Source of the DNA: Verpa conica
Lineage: Eukaryota; Ascomycota; Pezizomycetes; Pezizales; Morchellaceae
DNA: 64,000 nt
Direction of reading: 5' to 3'
Assembly (NCBI GenBank): GCA_033030425.1
Contig: JAUFSD010000020.1
Span: 62,001-126,000, forward strand
Part shown: in pieces, positions 23,384 to 35,649 of the stretch
How positions within the stretch are numbered: position 1 is the first letter of the stretch
How the letters are laid out: the number at the start of each line of letters is the position of its first letter
The notes under the pieces: model-generated
The model's input: only the letters and a program-made list of their open reading frames with translations
Database searches by the model: none
Told to the model about the DNA's origin: nothing
Made by a program: the position numbers and the translations under genes

Positions 23384-24612
23384 TCAAGCCTTGCCCTTTC
23401 CTTTTGCCTTCCTTGTATTATAAAACTTTTTTTTTGAAGCAGAGCCTGCTAATCCCAACTCATTCTCATCATCCTCGGAAGTCTCCAACATATCAATCTC
23501 CTCAAATCCATGATCGTTGCTACCAGAAGCCTCTGTAGCTGGTATAATGAGGCTGTTGGCAGGAGTAGATGGTGTTTCTATACCACCACTATCTCCGTCA
23601 GAATTGGAAACTGGTTGTTTCTTCTCTATAGATTGTATGTATACGTTAATTATTGCTTTAAATATTTCAGAGAGTTGGATAACTTTACGGAAGCTGCTGA
23701 ACAGATTTCTGCTAGGCTTTATACTGTTCGGAGAAGAAAAGGGTGAGGTCATACTACTATCAGGATCTGGCTTGATAGTTTTGATTGGGCTGGTAGATGC
23801 TGTAAGTGGACCCAGCAGTACTTTGCGTTTTGATTTGGGAGTTTGAAATATAGAAGCCTTGTCTTCCTTAGGAACCAAATCCCGTGAGAAGCTGATGGCC
23901 AAAGAAAAAGCATAAGCTGTATTCACCATATAAAGTATTAGTACTGACAGGTATCAACTTAGAAGGTTTACATACCACGATCAATATCAGTTTCATAGAT
24001 ATACTTGAAAGCTATATCTAATGTTTTTCCCGACTGCAGATAGGTGACTAATTTGGCAAATAATGGAACTTTGGTATCTATAAGAAAGGTAACCGTACAC
24101 TATACTAGTTAGTATTTCCTTTATTTTACTTAATTCTGGCTTATACTTACAACAACGTCCTCTCTAGCCTCACTATTATACTGATACATCTGGCCTTGAA
24201 AGTGGGAGAGACTTGTATCGGGCATTTTGACCAAATCAGAAAGCATAGTAACAGTGGAGGTGCAGTAGGCATCGTTGGCAATAGATTTATCAATAGAAGT
24301 ATTATGAAAGAGCTCAGTATTACGGATGAGTGAATACTAAATAGATATTAACTTCAAAAGCAATTTAGGGAGAAATGGAAAGCTGGATTTGTATGTGCTT
24401 ACCACAGGAGCTTTTCCAGCAGTGAAAATGACTGTTCCATTGAACAAATACACACGATCAGGATACAGAGCATTCTCAGAGCTCTGAAAGTACTTGATTG
24501 CCACCTCATGAATAATACCCTCACCATCCTCGTGGGATACTTTAGCAGCTTTGAATCCACCAACACCAGTAACAGAGAGAACTCTTCCAATAAAAGTGAA
24601 ATAAATAGGCAT
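23384..24612 (-). CDS. OB-fold, RPA-like ssDNA-binding protein of the Helitron
   Basis: Model: exons 24403-24612, 24151-24336, 23976-24099 and 23384-23916, 350 aa. Introns are 66, 51 and 59 nt, with donors GTAAGC, GTAAGT and GTATGT; the second has a TACTAACTAG branch/acceptor and the acceptor was chosen because it alone keeps the frame. The first 70 residues look like an OB-fold strand pattern (MPIYFTFIGRVLSVTGVGGF...). The C-terminal 100 residues are acidic then basic (FYNTRKAKGKGKA), probably disordered with a nuclear signal. Helitrons of plants, animals and fungi often carry replication protein A-like genes, presumably to coat the single-stranded transposition intermediate. The position, strand and close spacing to the Rep-helicase support this; the fold itself is inferred from a short pattern. 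Confidence 0.55.
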
Positions 24613-26600
24613 AGTGGAAATATACGTACCAATATTGGATAGATACACTGAAAAAAGGGAGAATAGAGGTTTCGTTGAGAGGATTAGAAGAATTGAAGTT
24701 GATGTGGGATAGTAAAGAGATCAGGAGCAGACGGGAGATCAGGGAAGTTTAATAGTGGAGAAAAACCTTAAAGCATATACTTAAAATAGATAAAACTGTG
24801 TCTAATTGTGTCTGCTATATACGATCGCTGGGTGTAAGTATCTACGTCATTACAATCAGTATTTGGTATAGTTTCAACGCCACCAACAATTCATTACAAT
24901 GTATGATCTCATAGCTACTATAAAAAGAACTCTATGTTATACTGGCGTTCATGAAAAACAGGTTTTAGACTGTTCATTTGAAATATATGTATGTAATTAC
25001 TTTATATACGTCATTCATTGTTGTTAGAGACTCTGATAGGGTTAGGGTTATTATCAACTCTTATGTGATTGTATTGGGAGTCTCATTTTGACGGTATGGA
25101 ATAGGGAGTATAGCTGATAGATGTAGTTTTAGAATGAACGTAGAGTCTACTGTTGATAAAGAGTATTAGAAGATTGTAAGTTAGGCTTCTATTCTAATTG
25201 TATTGTTTGCTCTTAGTAGGTATAAATTGAATCAACTGTATAAAAGTAATCGTACCAGTATATATAGCAATGCAATAGGTATACCTACTATATAATAGTA
25301 CGTAACATAGACACAACACACTAAAATTGATTGTGAACCTAAAGAGGAAATAAACTACAAATGGAGCATAGTTTGTGTTTCACAGTACCTACTCATCCAC
25401 CCACACGATTTTTATTAGGTTTAATTATCCATTCCAGAAATATGTTTTTCTTAAGCTCATCACTATCAAGCCAATATGAGTAGAAATAAAAAAGACTATC
25501 AAGCAAATAACACAATGTCATTCCGTGTGATTGAAGTAGCCAAATTTCAGCTCTGTCGGTCCGCGTAGAAACATGTGGTATGTATCTGTTTAACCTTCAA
25601 ATAAATCATGAGATCCCGTTGTCAGTAAGTCATTCACGGGGAAGCATCATGGTATATCACTCGGTATTACTTTTGTTTGAACTGTGGTAAAAGATGCTGA
25701 ATCAATTGTCTAATAGAGAGAGAACCCTAAACCCTTATATGGGGTGCCTTGCCTGGATCCTCAAACGTATCAAATAGAGAAACACGTGACTCATATGAAC
25801 CCCCCATCGGTTATCCTTATTAGGAAGTATCTATAACATGAACAACATCTAGCATAGGAGTGCGTATTGGAAATAATTTATATAATCCCCCTAAGAAATT
25901 TGTTTACTCGATAAATCTTTTTTGAATGACAGGACTGACGGTCAATAAACTAGAGAATATATGGGTACTACATAGGTTCTAAGGAAATATATACATAATA
26001 TGTTATCACGGGGCGATAACTATAGATCATAAACCAAGGATCACAACCAAGGCAAAGACTAAGCATCTGCAAAAGGTTTTTGTTTCAGGGACATACACTG
26101 CAGTCCCTGGGCGTACCTTGGATCCCAGTGCATCCCGTAAACTTCTTGGGGTCCAGGGACTCCCTGGAGTGGTTTATAGTGGATCCGGGTGTTTACGTAA
26201 TGTTTTTGCTTTTTTCGTCATCTCTCTGCTGCCACATCACTTTGCAATCGATGAATCTACTGCGCTACTTCCAATATCCTTGGTATCCTGCTTTTAACAG
26301 ATAGTTACCTTACCATTGAGTTAGTTGTATCCTGTGGTTACGCCGCTACGCTGCCCCCTTGAAGCGTTTGGATGTGAAAAGTGTCATATGAAACCATTCC
26401 CTATTATACCTAGCCCATGACCAGATATATCTTAGATGTCTTTTTAGCAATTTATATTAAAGGGTTATTGTTCATGCTAAAAATACTGGATTACACTTAT
26501 TATGGTTTGGAAGTGTTATAAAAGAGTTTATATTTTAGAGGGGAAGCAGTCAATAATATGAGGCATACTTGGGCACTTTTAGGCATGATAGGCGTGTTCC
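24613..26600. other. AT-rich intergenic, no gene recognised
   Basis: Probably includes the 5' end of the Helitron. Contains an exact telomere-like motif at 25039. A short complex patch with GGATCC-linked palindromic pieces lies near 26080-26190. No coding frame is convincing. Confidence 0.35.
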
Positions 26601-27634
26601 TAGTCTCGTGCCCAGCCCTATTATTTGCTGCGCAGCACCGTAGGGTCTGGAGCAGTAAAGTTCCGAGAAATATCTCCGAAAACCTCCAGATCTCTCGGAC
26701 CGACTCGGGGGGCTTTTGAACTCCGAGGGTACTTAATTTTGTGTGGTGGCTTCATACAAATGTAAGTATGGTGCATGCGATCTTAAAGGTGACAAAATAC
26801 CGATGCCTGTGGAACACCCCTTAGAAGCAACAGATTAATAAACCAAAAAATAAGTAGCTTTCTATGGTACTAATAAAGCTCTATCTATATTCATTAGGTT
26901 ATTGGAATAGTCTTTGTGAAGTTATGTTGGTATGAGTATGATTTAAAGATTGCCAAGAGGAGCATTCCACAGAATACACAAGGGTGACCAGATACGCACA
27001 TTTGCGCTAAACCCATAATTTCACTTTAAGAGTTGATAATAATATTATAAAATCTGCTATATATTACTCCAAGTGGTCTAGAAAGTACCCCTACAGAAGG
27101 CTTGTCTCTAATATATTTATTTGTGATATTATAAAAGAAAAGCGAAATTAGCGTATCTGGTCATGATAGGGTATTTTATGGAACGTTCCACTTCCCCTTT
27201 TTTACACCAAAAACTAGTCCCTTATAACTTTACAACCACAGCTATTATGACCAAACAAAAAGATATAGAGCTTCACTAGTATCATAAAAGGCTCCATATC
27301 TTTTTATCAAGTGATGGTTGTTGTGGTTGTGAAGTTATAAGAACTTGAAAATCGTGTCACTTTTATGACCTCATGCACCATACCTAATTTCTGCTGAAAG
27401 CCACCGAACCACCCCGACCTGCTAGGGCTTTTCAGTAAGCTCGGGGGTTTTCCTTGGCTAGTTCGGCCTTTTAAAGGTGCTTAGGTTTGTGTGGGGCAAC
27501 CACACAAAGGTAAGTACCAAAATCTCCCCGAAAGCCCCCGAGAGGAATACACCCGAAAAAAAGAAGCTCGAAGAGGTTAGTATACCAAACCCTACGGTGC
27601 TACGCAGCAAATAATGGGGCTGGGCACGAGACTA
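26601..27634. mobile_element. Mutator-type element, copy B, with nested hairpins
   Basis: Termini TAGTCTCGTGCCCAGCC (left) and its complement (right) continue as about 50 bp of inverted repeat with only three mismatches. The exact 9-bp target duplication gcgtgttcc lies at 26592-26600 and 27635-27643. No transposase frame exists in the 1034 bp. Two further inverted pairs sit inside: 26984-26996 with 27151-27163 (TGACCAGATACGC core), and about 27221-27277 with 27292-27341 (TTATAACTT...CACAACCACA core). These look like other palindromic elements inserted into this one. Confidence 0.8.
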
Positions 27635-27815
27635 GCGTGTTCCATGCCTAATTTTCATTGGTCCGGGTCCAAGACCGTGCGCACTATATCATGAAAAAGA
27701 AACACGTGTGGTGGCTCCTGTAAGAATACTCTTCCTAAATACAATGCTCTTAACTTAACCAATCCTGTCTAATAAACTAACCTATCAAACTATCTCTCCC
27801 CATAACCAACTCTCA

Positions 27816-30800
27816 TCAATTCCAAGCTCTACCTATCTCTGAGCCACAATCCGGGCAACGAATGACACCAGAGGATTGTTCATCATCTGTTACGGTGTAC
27901 TGAGGGGTCAACCAGTTAGTAATTCATATCGCTGGGGGTGCGTTGATTGGAATTCTCTTACAGGGTGTCCCGAGGGGCAAGTAAACCATCGCCCGTTAGG
28001 GTCCAGTTCAGCCAACAATCGCTCATACTGAATATTTTTTACCGGTAAGGTGGCCGCATTAATGAATGACGACCCATTCAATAGTCCCCTTGCTTGCTCA
28101 ATCTCGCCCTTCATGAGTCTAGCTGATCCCGATAAGATCCTGTCTAATTCATCGCATCTTTGTAGGCCGTTAAGTTCCGCTTGGCGTCTTTCGTCGTTGA
28201 ACTGTGCGCTGAGTTGTCTCTGCTCCCCCTTAAGTCCATCCCTAGCGTTATTGTGTTCTAGCCTAAAAAGGGCTACAAATTGTGAATTGCGTATTCTGGC
28301 ATGTAGTTCAAATCTATCCAACCTGGCCGAGACGCATTCCTCGATAACTGAAGAGGACTCCGTTTGTGCTGTCTCCAAATGTGTTAATATCTGAGATCTT
28401 AGTGTAAGCGAATGTGGGCCGGCCATGAAAGTGCTGCCAGCAATGAGATGCATGTCCCACAGTGTCGCCCATCGGGAATCGAGAAGGAGACAACGGGCCT
28501 TCAATCCGATGCTGCACCGAATTGGTGAGAAATCGCCGGAGAGTGTGGGCTGCACGTTCTTTCCTTTCTGGGCGGCCATGGCTATTTCATAAAGTCTTAA
28601 GTATGGCCTTTCCTGTGAGTCGATAGTGATAATATGTCGTTGTAGGATAATCCACATATCTCGAGCTCTCTGTACCCGGGATGAAATGAGTGTGGGGAAG
28701 GCCCCTCCAGCGGGCTTCTTCTTCTTCTTCTTACTACTACTAGGTAGCTGTGTGTTTATAAAAGCCTGGTTGGTACTCTGAAGCATCTCTATTTCACGTA
28801 AAGCTTGGCCCGCTAGCTCCACATATGTCTTTTGTACATTCACGCACAACCTTCTAGCGGAATGGTAAAATAACGCAGGTTTAACAGAATTATTATACCT
28901 ATGTATGGTCCCAAGTGGTTCATTGCAATTTAGGCACCGAGCTGGGATAGTTCCCTTGGTAGAAAGGTTCATTTGATTGGGATCCATACTTAAGCCAGTC
29001 AAGCCAGAGATGTCGATATTCATCCGAGTATCGAATGTTGTCAATGTATAAAAGTGACCACATGTTGGGATTATTATTGGGTCGATATCAAGGTCTATCT
29101 CTGAATAAAATGGACCTTTGATCGTACCGGGCCGTCGTCCCTTGACCTGTCGGGGTGCACATTTCTGGCAAAACTCTTGCGATGGACACTTCTCACCACA
29201 GATCGAGGGGCATTGGTGTCCACAAGATAAAAGCTTCGGGCATCTCTTCGAGCAGGGAGTAGTGCCGCAAGGTAGTGCGCAGGGCTTCTGGCAACCTTCG
29301 GAGCGATGTGTGCATGTCCAGGGGCATTCCTTCGTACAGGGAGGGCATGGTTCCGCACATTTCTTTTGGCAGCCTCCGTGTACGCAGCTGTTTCCGCAGG
29401 GGCTTTCGCAAGGGGGGCATGGCTGAGAAAAATGACAGTGGGCTAAGCATTTATGAGAGCACTCATTTAAAGATTTCCCACAGGGTGCCTTGCATGGCGG
29501 GTGAGGAATTGGTGTCACACTTTTTTCAGCAACCGGCTTATGACATATCCCGCACATTCCCCCACATTTATGTCCACAGGAGAGGGTACTATTGCAAGCT
29601 TCTGTGCACTGGTAACCGGTAGAATCTTTCCAACATTGGCGTTGACGACGGTGACCCTGCGGGCATATATCGTCAACTATAGTGTGGCATGTAATCTCTC
29701 CAAGCTTTTGTAACTGGTAACAAAGTAGGGATGGTGGCAAATGTCCGCAAGGCAGCGTAACTAGAGGAACTGGGGCTTGGCATTCTCCACAAGGGATCCC
29801 GCAAGGATTGGGGCAACTGTGACCACAAAACCGATATCCCCGCTCACAACGTTCCAAACAGACGATACTTTGATGAAGGAGCTCGGAGTGGCAACTCTTG
29901 CTACACCGGTGGCCACAATCATTTGGCATACTACAGGGCCTGGTGCACCCCCCTTCAGGTGAAAGCGTTATGAAATCTCGGGGCTCAGAGATTTGAATAT
30001 GTTTTCCGGGATGCCGTGGACACCGAAGCTCTAGCTGTTCTCCTATATTTCCATCATTCTTTAGGGTTCGTATAACCTCGAACCACATCGGAACATCAGA
30101 AAATGTTTCTGTGTTCCCGAAAATGTACATTCCATCCTTGGCTCGACTTTACCACGAATCAGCATATATACTTTTCCAGTTCTTGGGTGATAATGATAGT
30201 ACCTAAGCAAGACATTAATTCGGTTGGATGTCCTGAGAAAGCCACACTTTCTGTCCTTGTTACTTCGTACCATCGAAATTATAATTACCTTGGCTTCCTC
30301 GCCCTACAAAATAAGTCAGTCATAGGAGGCTAAATGGAAGGTTCAGGATGCCCACCTGAAAATTGTCCACAGTTGCCACTCTAACTTCATTAAGCAGAGC
30401 ACCGGTCTTAACTGTAGGGGTTTTCTCCAAAGCACTGACTCCCGGAGCCTCATGCATCACATCTAACCCAGCTTGGTCACTATCTCCAACGATGACATCA
30501 AACATCGTGGACAATTTTCGCTGCAAAACAAATATTTGCCGTAGATAGGGCGATAGTACAGCAATCTCTCCATTTCTATAAACTCCCTGCCTAGAGAGAT
30601 ACCGTACCAATTGGACAACCATATCAGCTTCAAAGTCATTCGAATGAGACATTTGCGTGGGGTCCTGTTTATCTGCGCCTGACTCTGCTCGCCTGTGGTT
30701 CATCCAGAATAGCCGACGAGCCATACCAACAACCTCCGGGTGGGCCGCTGTAGAAGGATGGTCGACAAGACCGGGGTAAAGTGTGTTGCGGACTAGGCTA

Positions 30801-33800
30801 GCGATTGATGGGTACATTCTCCGCTGAGTATCAAGTCTGGCCACTGGAAACCTTTTGCCACCAAATCTTTCAACCTCTGCAGTCCTTTCAAACAGAGATG
30901 TATCTAGCCCATACAGCTCACCACCTCTCGGATTCTCTAGAGAAAAGTCATGGTTCATAATTTGGGGCCTGAGCTGCTGATGATCACCAATAAGTATCGC
31001 ATGCTCGGTGGTAGGGAGAAGCGTGCTTAATGTATGAGCCTCTAACACTTCTCCTGCTTCCTCGCATATTAGGACTTTTGCATTAATAGATCTGATCAAA
31101 TCGATATTCATTGCGAATCCGGTAGTCGTTAATCCGATAACGTGGCAATTTTGGAGACATCGGCGGTCCTGCTCCTGCCTCTGCTTCACCAGATTGCGTC
31201 GCTCAAACTCGTGGAGATCCGCTGCCTGCATAAGATTATAACTTGCTACATGTCTCATCTCCCCATACCAATAATCCAGCAATCCCAACCTTTCCGTTTT
31301 CGACATCAAGTAGACATTTGCTTCCATGAGCTCTTTAATCGGGCGGTTAGTGGTGGGTATATTCTGCCGGTAGAAGAATCCTCGATTCCCTGTCCAGTCT
31401 GATATAACTTGGTGTGTAGTAGGTGTAGCGCCGCCTCTTCCTACGCGATGATAACCGGACTTATCCACATTGGCAAACAGCTGTTCAAATGCGTCGGGGT
31501 AGTTCATCTCCAGGAAGGTTTTCAGCTCATCACTGCCAGAAGAGAATAGCAGCTGCTTGCAGGAGCTGTTAATATACCACTCATGTCCGTCAAGTTCTCT
31601 CCTGGCTTTATTCATATTATTCATCTCGGTCCTAGTCCGTCTACCTCTAGACACGTTGTGTAACATGTATGGCATTACTGCTTCAGACTTTGTCCGCGTC
31701 CCGATACGGATGATTCGTTCGATACCGTCTTCTAAGAGGTGCTCGAGAAATTGGTCTAATGCATGGTTGGTGTAGCAGCTAGCCGATGTTAGAATTCATA
31801 TCCTATCTATGAATAATGGATGGAATACATACACACAAATGATTGGGCCTATCCTTGTAGTATTTCTATTTGCAAGTAGTACCTTCACGACCTGCAAACC
31901 AAGATATGACTTTCCGGTCCCCGGGGGTCCTTGTATCAATGCCAGCTCTCTGCTCAAGCTTGCAACCAAGGCTTCGCATTGTCCAGGATCTAGAGTCGTT
32001 GTTTTCTTCAGATCTGCAACGCGAAAGCTTGCTCTTGTCGAGTAGACTAATTCTCCACCTCCAGTAATGGCTCCTAGGTCAAGGAGGGCCCCTGGCTTTG
32101 TCATGTACAGCGGGGGAGGAACGTCAACGTACTCAGAGGCAGGCTGCGATGTATAACTAAATACTGGTGAAGGGGCAAGCCACTTCGTAAAGGCTAGTTT
32201 GCCAGTTTTTGAAACTAGCTGCAGGCACTTTAGCACTGGTTCGAATGATGCAAAAAGTAGCCCTGGGAACTCGACAAGAACTTGATCGACTTTTGTGGGT
32301 TTAAATAGATTCTCAATATCCGGCATGGAGAGAGTGCATGCTAGTTTCATTGTCGCCATAGCTCGATAAGGGTCGCTAGCTAGGTCTTGACCATTAGAGG
32401 CTACCGGTCTGGCTGCTTCCTGCCCCGGAATGTAGGGGGGTGAATTAATCCGTGTGTCTGCCCAGCTGACGACGCGTTCTGATACGATGAGGAAGGTGCT
32501 TCTCCCAGACATGTCTAGTAGGCATAAAAGCGATCCAACCTCCATAGACTTCGAATTCTCCCACCACTCCTTCCGCTCAGCCTTGCTTAACCCCGCGACC
32601 CCTGAGGGCTGATCAAACCAAATGTTGAAAACTAACCCATCCTTCTGCGTACAGGTCACTTTGCCGCGAGTTGCATTCCTATGAATAATAGTTCTTGCAC
32701 CAGTATCTCTCCGTTGCGGTTTCCTTCCACTAGCCGCCTTCACCACCTCAGTCCAATTATCCAGGATATTGCGAATTGCAAGGCGAATCTGGCCGGAGGT
32801 ATCTTCCCTTAAGAGTCTGAACTGGAAATCGATGACACGGGATATTCCGTCTAGGTGATGTGGGTAATCCAGCGCCCGTTGCGGAATATATTCGCTCCTA
32901 TGTGATCGAATCTCGTCGTTCGTCGGCAAAATCATTATCTTAGATATATCGGCATGATCATTATCGTGCCGGGGGCCATGGAGGGAGAGCTCTCCGGGGA
33001 GGTCAACGTCGAGGGGCGGAGATTGGTATGAGGAACGGAATGAACTTCGCGGCTGTGGTCTGATCGGCCTAGGGGGTACATCCGTCATGCGCAGAAGGAC
33101 CTTTACTCGGCTTAACTCCACCTCAGCTAAACGGAATGTATAGTTATTTGTGGTATTGGTTGAGGCCCCGGTGAGTACCTTATCTAAGGTTGTAACGATC
33201 TGCTTAAGCTGGTTTTGCACCTTCACACTGTTGTTTAAGTTCAAGGTGGTTAACATGGCACCCCCGACCGCAAACAGCACCTCCTCGATATATGCCCGGT
33301 TTTCGCTTTTCGAAACTGTGACTAGGGTGTCTGAAGCCCGCTTAAAGAGATTTACCGCCCGCCATCCGTCAGGTCCAAAAAGAAAACGAAATATTGTTCC
33401 AACCTCGGTTTCCAGCACCAGTGAGGTACTCATCTCCCTGTGCGCCATAACCTTGAGAAATGGGACGCAGTGCCGCTTAAATGACAGCTTCAAAGTGCCC
33501 GGCCCATCATTTAAAGTATATTCTGCGTCGGTGAGCTGAGACAGCCGGCGAAGCCCACCCTCAGACGCGATATCCCCAATCATCTGCTGGACCGTTTCGG
33601 GGGTTCCGCTATCGAGGATTACCAAAGTATTATTCAAGAACCTTTCTATCTGACCAGGCAACAGTTCCTGAGGCGGGACTAGTAAAGCCGCTGGGTCCTT
33701 TGGGCCGAGGATTTGCCTCCAGCTGCGATATAGCGCTTCCGTATCGATAGGATCCTCTATACCTGAATTCCTGAAGCCCTGCTGGTTTTGCGCACGATTG

Positions 33801-34243
33801 TCAGAGGTATTGACAGTAGCGTATTCCCGATGCTCTGGGATAGATGAGTCAAGTTCATGTTTGAACTGGCAACTATCCCCAAGCCAGCAATTACCGGTTT
33901 GCCTGAACTGAGCACATACGACCCTAGGTAGCTCGGGCGGGGCGTTTTGACTAATTGAACGGTTGCTCGTTGTCTGGGAGGGGCGAGTTGGTGGCTTCGC
34001 GAACCTTCTATCGTGGAAATACGTGCAGTTAGTGCCGAACCTGCACTCGCCGTACTGTTGGAAGTTGAAACATGGCGGCTTCTGGTGCTTCGAGGGCCCC
34101 CCCTTGTGCTTATTGTTGTTGGTAGTGCCGTGGCTCTTACATGCACCCGTCTTGCCATGTTTTTTGCAAACACTAGTTTCTAGTCAGATGAAGTTGCATT
34201 ACAGACATACGGGGAAGAACTACTTTTTCTTTTTTGGTGGCAT
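27816..34243 (-). CDS. ZNFX1/SAD-3/Hrr1-type NF-X1 zinc-finger RNA helicase
   Basis: Model: exons 34224-34243, 31833-34172, 30356-31778, 30203-30303, 27962-30146 and 27816-27899, 2050 aa. Introns are 51, 54, 52, 56 and 62 nt. Two CCCH fingers come first (C41-x8-C50-x5-C56-x3-H60 and C93...H112). An SF1 Upf1-like helicase follows, with Walker A GPPGTGKS (755-762), CYTNHALDQFL, EEAGE (about 1026), GDHQQLRP, VDNFQGEEA across an exon junction (1261/1262) and NRINVLLSRA. NF-X1 Cys/His fingers follow, and an RZ-type finger (CPSGHPY...CPDCG) created only when the last intron is removed. Relatives are human and worm ZNFX1, Neurospora SAD-3 (meiotic silencing by unpaired DNA) and fission-yeast Hrr1 (RNAi heterochromatin). 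A role in small-RNA silencing of repeats is likely by homology. Confidence 0.9.
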
Positions 34244-34396
34244 ATTTCCGTGCCGGCAATGCAGATGACAGGACTCGAGGGACGGTCGAAATTGAGCGGT
34301 GGGGAAATATTTTCAGGGCTTGAAGTGTTGTGAATACGTTTTAGATTTTTCTACAGCGGTGAAAAGGGGATTGATATCAGAATAGCAGCAGTAGTC
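34244..34396. promoter_or_regulatory. Presumed upstream region of the helicase gene
   Basis: Sequence directly upstream of the minus-strand start at 34243. No clear TATA box is seen. Confidence 0.3.
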
Positions 34397-34499
34397 CTAG
34401 ATAGATACAGGCCATAGTTATAACTGCATGCCACATTCTGTACCCAGAAATCAATAATGATTTGACTTAAAAAAAAAAAAAAAAGTTCTAGATAGATAC
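34397..34499 (+). mobile_element. Short poly-A retroposon with 12-bp target duplication
   Basis: CTAGATAGATAC occurs at 34397-34408 and 34488-34499. Between them lie about 60 bp of unique sequence ending in a 16-base A run (34469-34484). This is the structure of a 5'-truncated LINE or SINE copy; its source is not in the window. Confidence 0.65.
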
Positions 34500-35649
34500 T
34501 CGGTGCCGGTGATCCTTCGACCTACCCCGCCCTCGACCTACCCCGCCCTCAACCTTTGAGCCTCTCTGGTCTAGTGAGCAAGTCGTGTACCAATTGAGAG
34601 AATTTCTCTAGGTCGGCTAATCGGTATATGCATCGCGTCCAGATCGATTTACCAGCGGATATATTTATACGCCGGCCCGGAATACGATCGTAGAAATGCG
34701 GCATCCCATGGCCAATTATGAATGCTAGATCGCTTACCAAGGTCAAAGAACACCAATACGGGCTACAGGTGCTGTGTCCTGCGTTTTTATGCCGGCCGCT
34801 ACAGCCGTGAATTTCTTTTCCCATGTTCAGGCAACCCATTATGCATCATGCAGGTTTGCCTGAAATGTGCAGGTAAACAACAGTCACCCCCACTAATTCA
34901 TGTAGATTGCCAGGGATATTCGTGATGGAATTGAACCACTGATCTAGTATAGTATTCGTATCGATAGTGATGACTGGAGTACTCTCGGCCGGTATCCCAA
35001 GCGCAGCTTCTGGTAAAAAAGATCGAGAAACAAGGGTCAGTGAGCATGAGCCCTACAGCCAGTCCAATTGCTAGAATCCTTGTCACAAGACCGAAAGGCC
35101 AATACAAACCTTAAATTCGAACCCCGCGTTTCTCGATCTTTGTTGCCAAAAGCTGTACTAATAACCCTTCACACAATACAATCTAAACTAGCCCCTACAA
35201 TATATTGGCCCCTTACATTAGCCGGCCAATATCGGGAATTCTGTAGTTTATGATGTACGTAAGCTGTTCGAAATCTGTTCATTTGATTTCTGATTGGGAA
35301 AGTCTGAGCTATATTTTCATAGGCGGGGCAAGTTACATCAGGTTACTCCACCCGTGTAGGATATCACTAATCTACTAATGAGACCCAAATTTAGTCTCGA
35401 TTCACCTAATTCCGTTTCCGTAGTAGATATGTGAGGCCTAATTGTAACACCGATCGTGCAAAGTAAGCCATTTATGTTGACAGAGTTCCATGAGAACCTG
35501 CCGCTCATGCTCTATGGATCCATCCCATCAAGAGTATTTATAGGGTATGTGCTCGTCTAAGAGTTCTGTGAGACAGCCGTATATAGAGTATGTCAACCAA
35601 GGGTTAGGGTTTGTCGTACAACTTGCAGAGTCAAACATCGATTATTAGC
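34500..35649. other. Intergenic, no gene recognised
   Basis: A directly duplicated 16-bp block (CGACCTACCCCGCCCT) lies at about 34518-34550. A minus-strand frame at 34549-34839 is open for 96 codons but matches nothing known. At 35601 starts a repeat that is homologous to one at 39478 (see the duplication entry). Confidence 0.35.

Larger units (their letters stand above)
18227..24612 (-). mobile_element. Helitron-superfamily transposon (two genes)
   Basis: The block holds a Rep-helicase gene and an upstream RPA-like gene on the same strand, the typical gene set of autonomous Helitrons/Helentrons. Termini (5' TC, 3' CTRR with hairpin, or Helentron-type inverted ends) could not be located with confidence, so the limits given are gene and minisatellite limits. 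The convergent dioxygenase gene at 16836 may or may not be inside the element. Confidence 0.75.

Noticed and set aside
29095..29622. Several 85-115 codon frames opposite and within the NF-X1 finger region.
   Set aside because: Shadows of the Cys/His-rich coding sequence of the helicase gene.
34549..34839. 96-codon minus-strand frame upstream of the helicase gene.
   Set aside because: No domain, signal or splice context; cannot be told from chance.
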